DNA of 64,000 nt. It comes from Abelmoschus esculentus (Eukaryota > Streptophyta > Magnoliopsida > Malvales > Malvaceae). Shown piece by piece: positions 34,273-44,810 of the stretch (position 1 is its first letter; the number at the start of each line of letters is the position of its first letter). Under the pieces are notes generated by a model. It ran no database searches and was not told the origin of the DNA. It worked only from the letters and a program-made list of their open reading frames with translations. The translations under genes and the position numbers were made by a program. The stretch lies in contig JAUCBN010000054.1 in NCBI GenBank assembly GCA_035048815.1, positions 6,417,001-6,481,000 on the forward strand. The letters are read 5' to 3'.

Positions 34273-35621
34273 TGTTGCGTGTCAAAAGTGCGTAAATTGT
34301 GAAAGTGAACACGTCGCAAGTAATAAAGTGACAAGTATATCAGATATCGTCTCCACATGGATTGGTCTACTTAATATGTCTTCTTTTGTCTTCTTGCTCT
34401 GAGAAAGAATAAAATAAAGACACAAGTAAGATTGGGGTTGATGAATACTAAATAAAGAAAACTAAAGAAAAAGAGAATAAACAGATTAAAGAAGTGGCCA
34501 GGATCTAGTCGTGTTGTATAGTGGATTCAATTGACTTGTTTCTGTCCAATGCAATCGCACAACACTGCCTCGGCAGTATTGCAGATTACTGCCTCAACAA
34601 CGATGATGCTTGTCTGCCACGGCAATCTCTTGCTCTTGGGTAGACTTTATCAAAGTTCGACAAAGTGTCCTTTAATGACTCCGCTTATCTCTAAGTCGAA
34701 GTACTGTTGATGATCTATCCTTGATGATACCTCTCGACGTGAATCAATTGTAATCACCAACCAATCCCATACTTCTCTTAGCCGCTAAAACTCTTAACCT
34801 ATCTCTAGGCCGAGTTAGTGTTTCCCGATTGAAACACCGTATTTATTCCTTTCGTGAATCTAACTCTCTCGATATTAGATAAATAGATTACTCGCAAACT
34901 TCTCTCTCTAGCTTGGATGCCAGAACAAAGAATGGCAAAGAATAAGCAAACCTTGATATTTTATTGCATTAAAACAAGAAACAAAAGTCAATCTCTTCTC
35001 ACTAATACTCTACAACCTTCACCTAAGCCTAAAGAAACTTAGAACATAATAAAAAGTAAAAGAGAAATCTAAAATCTAAGATGTAGTCGGCTCTCTATGA
35101 TGCTAATTGCTTTGTGCCGAAAACTCTCTTCTTCCTCCTCCTTTTGGACGGCTAGGGATTATATAAGCTTGGTCTAGGGCAAACCTTTCCTAAGTAGGAG
35201 TATAACTTGGAGTAGGACACAAGTCAAGCCCATAAATAAAATATTTCCAAGTTTACTCCAATTAGGATTCTTTTCCGCGTGGCCTTTGACTTGGGCTTTC
35301 CATGTGCTACCCAGCTCCGATTCATGCGCTGCTTGTCCAGAAATGTCCAGTTCATTTTTCTCTTCAAATTGCCTACAATATCGTTAATTGTCCTTCAGCT
35401 GCTGCCTCTGCCTCGGTCACTGTCGCGGCAATAGTTTTTCCTGCACAGACACAAAAGTACAGTAAAACTCGCCTTTTCGATAAATATCATCTATATATAT
35501 TTCAAAAGTAGAATATCTAATTATCTCTCATTAAGCACATGCATTGGTCCAAGTGGGTGTAGATTTATTGATTATTGTCCATGAAAGGTGTAAAAAGTGA
35601 TAATGAGTTGAGCACTTATCA
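34273..35621 (-). repeat. Family-X LTR1 (3' LTR of unit A)
   Basis: 1349 bp, left end TGTTGCGTGTCAAAAGTG, right end GTTGAGCACTTATCA. It is followed on the right by the polypurine tract CCCCCAAACTC (reverse GAGTTTGGGGG). More diverged from the other family members than they are from each other. Confidence 0.9.
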
Positions 35622-36530
35622 AACCCCCAAACTCGAACTATTGCTTGTCCTCAAGCAATGCAAACCATAAATTTTCCAAACCTTACTCTGTCTTGGTCTT
35701 ATGTTTTCATCTATTCTCCCCACCATAACTATGACTATTCTTAAGCCTTAACCTTTCGGCTACCCAAGGGTTTACCTAGAAACAAACTATAAGATTTAGT
35801 GAGTGTGTGCGTTTTTGTGGACAAGTTTGATTAAAGGCTTTCTTAGAAAAACTCTAAGTTCAAGACAAGTAGACTTGGGTTTAGTGTTCTCTTCTTAAAA
35901 ACAACAATTTCTTGAGCCAATTTCGAGCACCTCAAGGATTGTGTTTTCTCATCAATAATTCCTTCTTTCTTTTGATATTCTTTTTAGTATACTAGAGCCA
36001 ATTTCGGGCACCTCTAGCATGAAGAAGAGTAATTCCTAGAGCCGGTGATAGGAACCTCTAGTCACTTTCCAAAAAATCTAAGTCTTTATCACCTAAGTTC
36101 ATTAAAAGAATTCCTATAATCCAACAAGTCCCAAAAGTGTTTTTAGGATCCATCTTATAGTAAGCTTCTAAGTTTTCTTCCTTAAGTATCCCAAGGTTAA
36201 ACCTTCTTAACAGGACCTAAACATGGTAAGGAGAAAGATTTTTATAGCCTTAAAAGAATAAACTAAGGCAATAATGATGAAAAGCAGTGCAAAAGTATAA
36301 ACAACAATTCAAGTAAGGTGGTGGACATAAAATATTTTTTTGAAGAAACACTTAAATACTTCTTTTCATGGCAAGGCAGCGGTAGTAGATTGCCTCGGCA
36401 GTGGATCTACACCCCCAAACTTGAACCAAGCATTGTCCTCAATGCTTATAAATAGCACACAGTAGGATATGAAATAAGAAAACAAGACAAGTAAAATTAT
36501 ATATATTAAGGCATCATGAATATGTAAAAT
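35622..36530 (-). other. 3' tail of unit A with two polypurine-tract hairpins
   Basis: Non-coding. Next to the LTR, 35623-35662 holds the terminal polypurine tract and a perfect hairpin (reverse TTGCTTGAGGACAAGCAA). A second tract and hairpin (GCATTGAGGACAATGC on the reverse strand) lie at about 36409-36445, close to the ORF2 end. Between them are repeats of the word GGTGCCCGAAATTGGCTC on the reverse strand (near 35915-36055). Units B and C have the same layout. Confidence 0.7.
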
Positions 36531-38063
36531 TCAAAGAGATTCGGAAGAGCTGCTGGGAACAATTATTTTTCGTGGCCTTGCCGCTGACTTTTTGACTTTT
36601 GATGATGGAGATGGTTGAGTTTTGGCTTGTGTTGGTGGTTGGACTCTCATTGGTGGTGTCCGTTGCATTGGAGCATCCACTTCTTCTCCTTCTTCCTCGT
36701 CGGCGATTTCCTCGGTAACCATGATGTTTGTCCCGCCTTCATTTGTTGTGTCTGCCCAGGCATGGTGAATGCTTGGCCCGACAACAGTTGAGCTTTGATG
36801 TACATAGGCATCTATCTCTGCTGATAGATTGCCCATGATGATGGGGGATCTTGGTGGAGTGCTGAAGACTGCCTTCCTCTTTGATGGTCGTTTACTGGCA
36901 GATGATGCCGCGGTAGAGTCTGCTGCCCTAGACGGGCCAACAGCATGAAATTGTTGCTAAGGGCCAGTGGGGAAAGGTCGTGGTCCTCCTGGAGCTGGAG
37001 TTGTCTCTGTGTAGGGTGCAACTGTTACGAACATATTGGGAGGGAATTTTGGAAACTGCACCCCTTGGCTGGGAAAGTTGTGGAGCATCACTTGGGCAAG
37101 TGTGCTGTTGAAGTCCCTTTGATACTCCATGTATCGTTGCTGCCTAAGTTCCATAGCCTTCATCCTGTGAAGTATCTCCTAGTATGGGTCAGCTGCAGTA
37201 GTGGTGTGGGCAGTGTCAGGCATGTCTGCCGTGTACTGGGTCCCGACAACTGTGTTAGCAGTGAACTGCTGAGGGGTTGCTTGGACTGGCTCTACTTGTG
37301 TGATCTGCATGATCTTGTGGCAGAAGTCTCTAGTCAACCCTCGTCTATGGGCTGTGAATTCATCCGTTTCTGCCATTGGTACACCTGCAGCAGTACAAAT
37401 ACCGATAATTAAACAAGGGAAATATAAAGGTCCTCTATCTTTCTTACCGCATTCGTATATCTCCTTTAAAATTATTTCTCCAACATTTATGCTTCGTTTG
37501 TTGATGATGGATTGAATGAGCACCAATCTCCTTCGGTCCACTGTGCTATTGTGGGAGGTTGGGATGAGGCGTCTTTTGACAAAGGTGTTCCAAATCTTGG
37601 CTTTGGGCTTAAGATTTTGCCTTGCTAACGATCCTCTATGGGCACCGGTTTCCCAATGAGTATTTTCGTAGAAAAGGTCGTCTTTTATCAGCTCATAATC
37701 TTCTTTGGTGATGTCCTCCATGAACTCAGCATGGATATCACGTTCAGGTGTAAGGCCGTAGAATAGGTTGATTGTCTCGGCATCAAGTTTGACAGGCCTG
37801 CCTCGGCAGTGGACATAAAGAGAGTCCTTGCTCGGCCCGTGCGCATAGAATTCCCGCACAATTGTGGCATTGGCTTGAGATGGTTGTAGGCAAAAGATCT
37901 GCCAATCTTGATATTTGATCTTGGCGAACAAGTAATGCTCAATGCCAAAATTTTCCTCATCGGAGTGTTGGAAACCTTGCTCTTCCCATAGCTTCCGAGC
38001 AATGAAAGATCTTTTGAAGCGTTCTTCAACAGCGGCGGGGGCGAATCTGTTGTATGCAGCCAT
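36531..38063 (-). pseudogene. ORF2 of unit A: putative plant transposon protein (Transposase_32-like), two stops
   Basis: The ATG at 38063 begins MAAYNRFAPAAVEERFKRSF, and the frame runs to SSSSESL and a stop at 36531. Internal stops lie at 37179-37181 (Gln in unit B) and near 36957 (Gln codon elsewhere); both are CAG to TAG type changes. The core (NATIVREFYAHGP, VHCRGRPVKLDAETINLFYG, WNTFVKRRLIPTSHNSTVD, QSIINKRSINVGEIILKEIY, GPLYFPCLIIGICTAAGVP) matches the pattern of the 'putative plant transposon protein' family. Its biochemical role is unknown. The C-terminal third is Pro/Gln/Ser-rich with an acidic stretch (EEIADEEEGEEVDAPMQR) and a basic end. Confidence 0.75.
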
Positions 38064-38228
38064 GTATGAGTATTGGAGAATTGATGATCTTGGAGTGTTT
38101 CTTGGAAAGGTTTTGAAAATGCTGAGAAATCTTGGAAATAGACAGAAAGTATTGTGAGGAAGAGATTAGCAAGTAAATCGAAAGAAAACAAGAATGCAGG
38201 AGTGAATAGTTCAAGAGGAAGGAAGTGC

Positions 38229-38236
38229 TTATATAG
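38229..38236 (-). promoter_or_regulatory. Internal TATA box upstream of ORF2 (unit A)
   Basis: On the reverse strand GGCCTATATAAGC lies about 165 bp before the ORF2 ATG and is followed by a CT-rich leader with no ATG-rich ORF. The same box sits at the same distance in units B (44481), C (52097) and D (47691). Confidence 0.6.
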
Positions 38237-38721
38237 GCCTCGGCCTTGTAACCGTTTAAATAACTAGCCGTTTGCTAGCCGTTTTAACCTTTACTGCCGT
38301 TGCTTTTACTGCCGCGGCGGGAATTTCAGCAGACTAGCTGTTACACTTTTCTTCCCGTTCAGACTGCTGCGGCTTCTGACACTGTTTTCTGTCCCGGCAG
38401 CACTTTTTCTGCTGTGAACTATTTCTCCTTTATTCTTGCTTATTGTCCTAAAAATTAAACAAGAAAAATAATTAAAGATAAATATAATAAAAATTTAACT
38501 CTAAACTAACTAATCCTAATAATATATATAAAAAAATTAGAGGAAAGAGATTATGTCACTGGGGGAGTGCATGCGAATGCATCTCCTAAGGTGATTATCT
38601 CTTGTTCGCTAGAATGGTGTTTCAGATAATGGCCATTTTCTTTGACTTCATGTCCATCCCTTTTCGTTTTTATCTTCTCTGCACCTTGTAGGTCTGGACA
38701 GTGTGCTGTTTTGTTGGTTTC

Positions 38722-40440
38722 TTACACTTCTAGCTTAATCTTCTTGCCCAATATTTTGCCAAGCATGAAGCCGAGGCAGTTGCTGCTGAAACAGGATATC
38801 TTAGTGCCTGCATCTATGGTGTGGAGGACTTTGCACTCTTCTGCATCATCATATTTTTTCAAATTGTGGAAGGCATTGAGTTTGACTTGTAGGTCATTAA
38901 CCCTCATTGTCAACTCTCCTTTTTCCACATCAATTAGAGTGCGTCCAGTGGCAAGGAAAGGTCTCCCCAAGATGATCGGTGCATTGTCATCTGCTTCACA
39001 ATCAAGAACAAGAAAGTCAGCGGGATAAATAAATTTATCCACTCTTACCAGTATGTCCTCGATCTTTCCTTCAGGTTGCATATACGATCTATCCGCAAGT
39101 TGGAGCATCACTGTTGTGGGTTTTGCCCTTCCTATTCTAAGCTTTTGGAAGACAGATTTGGGCATTAGGTTTATGCCTGCTTGAAGGTCGCATAAGGCCT
39201 TTCCTTCGTAGTTGTTACCTATCGCACAAGGTATGGTAAAGCATCCAGGATCCTTCAATTTGGGTGGCATACGATTGTACAACATTGCCATACATCCTTC
39301 AGTAGCAGCCACTATTTCGAACTCACCAAGCCTCTTTCTCTTAGACACAATGTCTTTCAAGAACTTAGCGTAGTTGGGCATTTGTTCAATTGCCTCTACA
39401 AATGGCAAGTTCATGTGGACTTGCTTTAAAATATCTAAGAATTTCTTAAATTGGTGGTCCCGTTTCTGCTTTTTTAGCCTTTGTGAAAAAGGTGGTGGTG
39501 GTCTCATCTCTTCTAGGGTTTCATTAGTTTGGAATTTAATACCTTGCAACACTGGGTTTTTATCTATCTCGGTAGCTTGTCGAGGTACTGTCGAGTTCTC
39601 TGCTGGGGCGGTGCTTTCTGCTGTGACATGATCAGTTTGTTCAGCATCCAAGTCCTCTTTTTCTTGTTCTTCTAGTGGGACTTTGTCTGCTGGGTTTACT
39701 TTCTCCTTCAATTGTAGACCAGTCCTAGTAGTGATTGTTTTGCACTGTTCATGGTCCATTATCTTAGCAACTTCAGTATTGCTAGGTAGTCCTCCTTGTG
39801 GTCTAGTGTTTATGTTCTGGGCAAACTGCCCAACCTGAGTTTCTAGTGCCTTAATTGCTGCCTCTTTATTCTGCAACCTCATCTCAGTTCTATTTATGAA
39901 TGAATCTGTTCTTTTGATGAAGTTGCTATTCTCTGCCATGTATGATTCAGTTTTCATCATAAAGGCCTTCAGAGAATTTTCCAGTGAATTTACAGGCTGC
40001 TGCTGCGGCAATGGTTGATGGACTGGCTGCTGCGACAGATGTTGCATTGGTTGTTGGAAACTTGGGGTTTGAGTAATTAGATTCAAGGCATTGTTAGGAT
40101 TACTCCATGAAAAATTTGGATGCCTCTTCCATGAAAGGTTGTATGTGTTGGACATCATATTGTTTCGGTTATAGTTTCCAACATACAGGCTGGATTCTGG
40201 ATTCTGCATACATTCAGAATAATTGTGGTTACCTCCATATAAAATGAAAAAAGAATCAATGGCCTTAACCTCATGGGCATTTTGTTGTAGCTGCATGTTT
40301 TGCACCATCTTGGTAAGAGAGGCCAATTGTGCTGCCATTGAATTTGATGTTTCTAACTCATTCACTGTGACTTGGCGTCTTACTCCCGAATAGATTTCTT
40401 TCTTTCTCCTTGCATCTTGAAAATCCTTCACTTGAAACAC
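38722..40440 (-). CDS. Gag-protease ORF of unit A (chimeric N-terminus, altered protease site)
   Basis: A 572-codon open frame. The first 18 residues (MFQVKDFQDARRKKEIYS) come from a leader otherwise found in unit B. From GVRRQVTVNELETSNSMAAQ onward it is the family Gag: degenerate knuckle region (LYGGNHNYSEC), Gln/Pro-rich linker, coiled coil (TDSFINRTEMRLQNKEAAIK), QVGQFAQNINTRPQGGLPSN, then an Athila-type retropepsin (IPCAIGNNYEGKALCDL, LNAFHNLKKYDD). The first half of Gag, present in unit D, is missing. The catalytic triplet region reads CDLQAGINLMP where units C and D have CDLGASINLMP, so protease activity is doubtful. The frame is open but probably encodes a defective product. Confidence 0.75.
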   Translation of the reverse strand: MFQVKDFQDARRKKEIYSGVRRQVTVNELETSNSMAAQLASLTKMVQNMQLQQNAHEVKAIDSFFILYGGNHNYSECMQNPESSLYVGNYNRNNMMSNTYNLSWKRHPNFSWSNPNNALNLITQTPSFQQPMQHLSQQPVHQPLPQQQPVNSLENSLKAFMMKTESYMAENSNFIKRTDSFINRTEMRLQNKEAAIKALETQVGQFAQNINTRPQGGLPSNTEVAKIMDHEQCKTITTRTGLQLKEKVNPADKVPLEEQEKEDLDAEQTDHVTAESTAPAENSTVPRQATEIDKNPVLQGIKFQTNETLEEMRPPPPFSQRLKKQKRDHQFKKFLDILKQVHMNLPFVEAIEQMPNYAKFLKDIVSKRKRLGEFEIVAATEGCMAMLYNRMPPKLKDPGCFTIPCAIGNNYEGKALCDLQAGINLMPKSVFQKLRIGRAKPTTVMLQLADRSYMQPEGKIEDILVRVDKFIYPADFLVLDCEADDNAPIILGRPFLATGRTLIDVEKGELTMRVNDLQVKLNAFHNLKKYDDAEECKVLHTIDAGTKISCFSSNCLGFMLGKILGKKIKLEV

Positions 40441-40529
40441 ACCTATAATTTTTTAAAGAAAAAAAAGAAAATATGTTAGTAAAAATAACTAAAAACAAGA
40501 AAATAAAGAAGACAAAATTTAGTTGCCAA

Positions 40530-40547
40530 TCCCTGGCAACGACACCA
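40530..40547 (-). other. Primer-binding site, tRNA-Asp type (unit A)
   Basis: The reverse strand reads TGGTGTCGTTGCCAGGGA, six bases after the LTR end. It differs in two or three positions from TGGCGCCGTTGCCGGGGA, the complement of the 3' end of plant tRNA-Asp used by Athila/Tat elements. Confidence 0.75.
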
Positions 40548-40553
40548 AAAACT

Positions 40554-41875
40554 TGTCGCGTGTCAAAAGTGCGCGTTTAGTGCAAGTGGACACATCGAAA
40601 GTAATAAGTGATAAGTATTATCGAATTATCGTCTCCACAGGGACTGATATACTTAATATGTCTTCTTTGTCTTCTTGTTCTGTAGAAAAGTAAAAACACA
40701 AGTAATTTGAGTTGGTTTATCTAAACTAAAATAACTAAATAAAAGTAAAGAGTTGGAATAATAGAGAGAGAAGGGTCAGGATCCAGTTGCGTTGTATTGT
40801 GGATTTGATTGACTTGTCTCTGCTCAATGCAATCGTATATCACTGCCTCCGCAGCACTGCAGTTTACTACCTCGGCAGCGACGATACTGTCTGTCGCGGC
40901 AATCCCTTGCTCGTGGGTAGACTTTACCAAAGTTCGGCAAAGTGTCCTTGAATGACTCCGCTTATCCCTAAGTCAGAGTGTTGTTGATGACTAGTCCTTG
41001 ATGATACCTCCCGGCGTGAACCAATTATACTCACCAACCAATCTCACACTTCTTTTAGCCGTTGAATCTCTTAACCTACCCTTAGGCCGAGTTAGTATTT
41101 CGCGATTGAAACACCGTACTTACCCCTTTCGTGAATCTAACTCTCCCGAGCTTAGATAAATGGATTACTCACAAACTTCTTTGCCGAGCTTGAATGCGAG
41201 AACAAAGAATAATAAAGGATAAGCAAACCTTGATAATTTTTATTGCATTGAATCAAAGACGAAGTATAATCTTCTCTCACATATACTCGACAACCTTCAC
41301 CTAATCCCTAAGAAGGTTTAGAAAATAATGGAGAGAAAGAAGACAAGTATATATTTCGGCTCTCTCCCTAGGTATTCCGTCTCTAATCCATTGGGTGGCT
41401 AGGTCTTTATATAGACTAGAACTAGGGCAAACCTTTCCTAAGTAGAATATAACTTGGAGTAGGGAACAAGTCAAGTACATAATTAAAATATTTCCAAGTT
41501 TAATTTGGCTAAGGGGCTTTCCCACGTGGTCTTCTCTTGGTCTTTTCCTTATGTTAGCCAGCTCCAATCCATGGGCTTCAAGTCCAGACACGTTCCTTGG
41601 ATTTTTATCTTTCCATCGCCTACAGTCTTGCTTCCTGTCTTTCTGCTGCTGCCTCGGCATCAGGTCCTGCCTCGGCCTTGTCACTGCCGCGGCACTGGTT
41701 CTCCTGCACAGATATGAAAATGCAGTAAAACGTGCCTTTTATGTGAATATTATCTATATGAGTTTAACTTCTAAATATATCACATTAAGCACATGCATTG
41801 GTCTGGGTAGGTGTATATTCGGTGATTAATGCCCATAAAAGGAGTAAAAAGTGATAGTGAGTTGAGCACTTATCA
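40554..41875 (-). repeat. Family-X LTR2, shared by units A and B
   Basis: 1322 bp, TGTCGCGTGTC...GCACTTATCA. On its left is a primer-binding site (5' LTR of A) and on its right a polypurine tract with hairpin (3' LTR of B). It therefore serves two adjacent internal regions with no flanking host DNA. It is about 97-98% like LTR3 by eye but much less like LTR1. Confidence 0.9.
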
Positions 41876-42881
41876 CAACCCCAAACTCGAACTATTGCTT
41901 GTCCTCAAGAAATGCAAACCATCAATTTGCCAAACTCTAATCTCTCTTGGTCTTACATTTCCATCTATTCTCCCCACCATAGCTAGGCCTATTCTTTAGT
42001 CTTAACCTTTCATCTACCCAAGGGTTTACCTAGAAATAAACTATAAGAATTGTGAGTGTTTGTGGACAAGTTTGATTAAGGGTTTTCTTAGATAAACTCT
42101 AAGTTCAAGACAAGTAGAATTGGGTTAAGTGTTCTCTTCTTTTCTAAACAACCAATTCTTGAGCCAATTTCGGGCACCTCAAGGATTGTGTTTTTCCCTT
42201 CCCTAAATTTTTCTTTCTTTTTGATATTCCTTAAAGCATACTAGAGCCAATTTCGGGCACCTCTAGTATGAAGAAGAGACTTTCTAGAGCCGGTGATAGG
42301 CACCTCTAGTTACTTTCCCAAAAATCTAAGTCTTTATCACCTAAGTTCATTAAAAGAATTCCTCTAATCCAACAAGTCCCAAAAGTGTTTAAAGTTCTTC
42401 CTATAGTAAGCTTCTAAGTTTTTATCCTTAAGCATCCTAAGGTTAAACCTTCTTAACAGAACCTAAACATGGTAAGGAGAAAGATTTCTATAGCCTTAAA
42501 GAATAAGCTAAGGCAATACTGATGATAAGCAGTGCAAAAGTGTAGGCAGTTGATTCAAGTAAGGCGGGGAGCATAAAAATTTTAAAAAAAATCACTGGAA
42601 TACTCTCTTTTTGGCAAGGCCGCGGCAGTAGATTGCTGCCTTGGCAGTGAATCTGCACCCCCAAACTCAAACCAAGCATTGTCCTTAATGCTTTTATATT
42701 TGAAGAAATAAGCGGCAAAACAATTATGAAATAAGCAACATTTAAAACAATAAAAGCAATTAATATTGAATTAAGGACAAAAATTTTAAAGCGACTCTAA
42801 AGAGCTGCTTGTAACAATTTTCCTCCTCGGCCTTGCTGCTGATTGCTTTGTCCTTGGTGAGGGCGATGGTTGCGCTTTTGC
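41876..42881 (-). other. 3' tail of unit B
   Basis: Same arrangement as in A and C: terminal polypurine tract and hairpin at 41876-41916, the GGTGCCCGAAATTGGCTC word repeats at about 42165-42310, and the second tract plus hairpin at about 42656-42692, near the end of ORF2. No ORF of interest. Confidence 0.7.
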
Positions 42882-44324
42882 TTACCGGGGCGATTGGACT
42901 CGAGTGGGTGGTGTCCGTTGCATTGGGGCCTCCACCTCTTCTCCTTCTTCTACATCAACCATCTCTTCGGTTAGCATTATGTCCGTTCCTCCTCCCATTG
43001 CTGTTGCACCTCCGGTGTGGTGTGTACTTGGTCCGGCGGCGGTGGAGCTTTGGTGCACATAGGCATCTATCTCGGCTGATAGACTGCACATGATAATTGG
43101 TGATCGGGGTGGAGTGCTGAAAACGACCCTCCGCTTGGATGGCCTTCTGCTGGCAAACGAGGCCGCGGCAGAATCCGCTGCCCTAGATGGGCCGGCAGCC
43201 TGGTATTGTGGCTGAGGGTCTGCATGGAAGAACGACCTTGGTCCTCCCGGGGCTAGTGTAGTTTCGGTGTAAGGGGCGGCTGTGACGAACATATTGCTTG
43301 GGAACTCCGGAAATTGCGCTCCTTGGTCCGGAAAAGCTTGCAGCATCATCTGGGCTAAGGTGTCGTTGAAATCCCTTTGGTACTTCATGTACCTTTGTTG
43401 CCTGAGGTCCATTGCTGCCATCCTTTGCAAGATCTCCTGGTACGGGTCTGCTGCGGCAGAGGTATGGGCAGTACCAGGCATGTCTGCCGTGTACTGGGCC
43501 CCGACAGCAGTATCGGCAGTGAACTGGTGGGGCGTTGCTTGGACTGGCTCCGCCTGCATGATCTGCATGACTTTGTGACAAAAGTCCCTGGTCCATCCTC
43601 TCCGTGGGGGAGTGTATTCGTCCGTATCTTCAATGGGTACACCTGCAGAAACACATAAACTCGTGATCAAACATGGGAAATACAATGGTCCCCTATCTTT
43701 CTTACCGCACTCGTTAATTTCCCGTAGGATGATCTCTCCAACATTGATGGTCCTCTTGTTGATGATTGATTGGATAAGCACCAATCTTTTGCTGTCCACC
43801 GTGCTATTGTGTGACGTGGGGATGAGGCGTCGCTTGACAAAGGTGTTCCACATCTTGGCCTCCGGCTTTAGGCTTTGTCTTGTTACGGATCCTCTATGGG
43901 TACCGGTTTCCCATGGGGTGTTCACGTAACAAAGATCATCTTTGATGAGCTCATAGTCCTCGGCAGTGATGTCCTCCATGAATTCGGCGTGAATATCACT
44001 GTCAGGGGTGAGGCCGTAGAAATTGTTGATTGTCTCGGCATCTAACTGGACCGGCCTGCCGCGGCAGTGAACAAAGAGGGATTCTTTGCTGGGCCCGTGC
44101 GCATAGAACTCCCGCACGATCGTAGCATTCGCCTGGGCAGGTTGGAGACAGAAAATTTCCCAATTTTGGTACTTAATTCTGTCGAAGAGGTAGTGCTCAA
44201 TGTCGTAATTTTCATTGTCCGCATGCTGGAAACCTTGTTCTTCCCACAGTTGCCGAGCAATGAAAGATCGGTTGAAATGATCTTCAACGTTGGCTGTGGC
44301 AAATCGCTTGTAAGTTGCCATCAA
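42882..44324 (-). CDS. ORF2 of unit B: putative plant transposon protein (Transposase_32-like), most complete copy
   Basis: A 480-codon uninterrupted frame beginning MMATYKRFATANVEDHFNRS; the second ATG (44321) matches the start in other copies. Residues 1-230 form the conserved globular domain: FIARQLWEEQGF, NATIVREFYAHGP, CRGRPVQLDAETINNFYGL, LKPEAKMWNTFVKRRLIPTS, SIINKRTINVGEIIL, ECGKKDRGPLYFPCLI, AGVP. A coiled, Gln-rich segment (AAMDLRQQRYMKYQRDFNDT) and a Pro/Ser/Thr-rich tail with acidic patch (EEMVDVEEGEEVEAPMQR) follow. A CAA to TAA change ends it about 34 residues before the SSSSESL terminus of A and C. It has its own TATA box (44481-44488) about 160 bp upstream. The function is unknown; its position after gag-pol space is where Athila elements carry an env-like ORF. 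Confidence 0.78.
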   Translation of the reverse strand: MMATYKRFATANVEDHFNRSFIARQLWEEQGFQHADNENYDIEHYLFDRIKYQNWEIFCLQPAQANATIVREFYAHGPSKESLFVHCRGRPVQLDAETINNFYGLTPDSDIHAEFMEDITAEDYELIKDDLCYVNTPWETGTHRGSVTRQSLKPEAKMWNTFVKRRLIPTSHNSTVDSKRLVLIQSIINKRTINVGEIILREINECGKKDRGPLYFPCLITSLCVSAGVPIEDTDEYTPPRRGWTRDFCHKVMQIMQAEPVQATPHQFTADTAVGAQYTADMPGTAHTSAAADPYQEILQRMAAMDLRQQRYMKYQRDFNDTLAQMMLQAFPDQGAQFPEFPSNMFVTAAPYTETTLAPGGPRSFFHADPQPQYQAAGPSRAADSAAASFASRRPSKRRVVFSTPPRSPIIMCSLSAEIDAYVHQSSTAAGPSTHHTGGATAMGGGTDIMLTEEMVDVEEGEEVEAPMQRTPPTRVQSPR

Positions 44325-44480
44325 GATTTGAGAGATGTGATTTCTTGGAGTATATCTTGAAAAGAATCTGGAATTTCACGAAGATTATGAGTAGGCAGAG
44401 GGTAATGTGAGAGGGAGATTGTTATGAATACTAAAGAAAACAAGAAAGCAAGAGTGAATAGTTCAAGAGGAAGGACTTTC

Positions 44481-44490
44481 TTATATAGGC
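44481..44490 (-). promoter_or_regulatory. Internal TATA box upstream of ORF2 (unit B)
   Basis: TATATAAG on the reverse strand in GGCCTATATAAG, about 160 bp before the ORF2 ATG. It is preceded by two CG-rich motifs (TCTGCCGCGGCAGG near 44562, TGCCTCGGCAG near 44640). The downstream leader CCTCTTGAACTATTCACTC is shared with units A, C and D. Confidence 0.6.
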
Positions 44491-44810
44491 CTCGGCCTTG
44501 TGACCATTTGAAGCCACTAGCCATTTTGTAGCCATTACTCTTTACTGCCGTTTCTTTTTCTGCCGCGGCAGGAATCTCGGCAGACTAGCCGTTACACTGT
44601 TCTGCCCGTTGAGACTGCTGCGGCCCTGATACTGTTTTCTGCCTCGGCAGAGTTCCTGTTGTGAACTACTTCTCTGTTATTCCTGCTTTATTATCCTAAC
44701 CTAAAAAAATAAACATCAATAAAGAAAAAAACATTGAAGTAATGAGAAGATAATTATTCCTAAACACCATAATTAAGAGAATTCATGAAAATACCAAATA
44801 GAAGAGAAAA

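Larger units (their letters stand above)
34273..41875 (-). mobile_element. Family-X unit A (Athila-lineage, no RT/integrase)
   Basis: On the reverse strand: LTR 41875-40554 (shared with unit B), primer site 40547-40530 (TGGTGTCGTTGCCAGGGA), gag-protease frame 40440-38722, internal promoter near 38236, ORF2 38063-36531, a roughly 0.9-kb tail with two polypurine tracts, and LTR 35621-34273. There is no RT, RNase H or integrase. The two LTRs differ clearly (by eye roughly 80% alike) where one insertion should give near-identical LTRs, and flanks show no target duplication. Unit A is therefore a recombinant. Confidence 0.85.

Noticed and set aside
36945..37412. Forward 155-codon frame opposite ORF2 of unit A, and similar frames at 43282-43658 and 52860-53311
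   Set aside because: Same relative position antisense to ORF2 in each copy. They are composition-driven shadows, Cys/Leu/Ser-rich, with no start context or domain.
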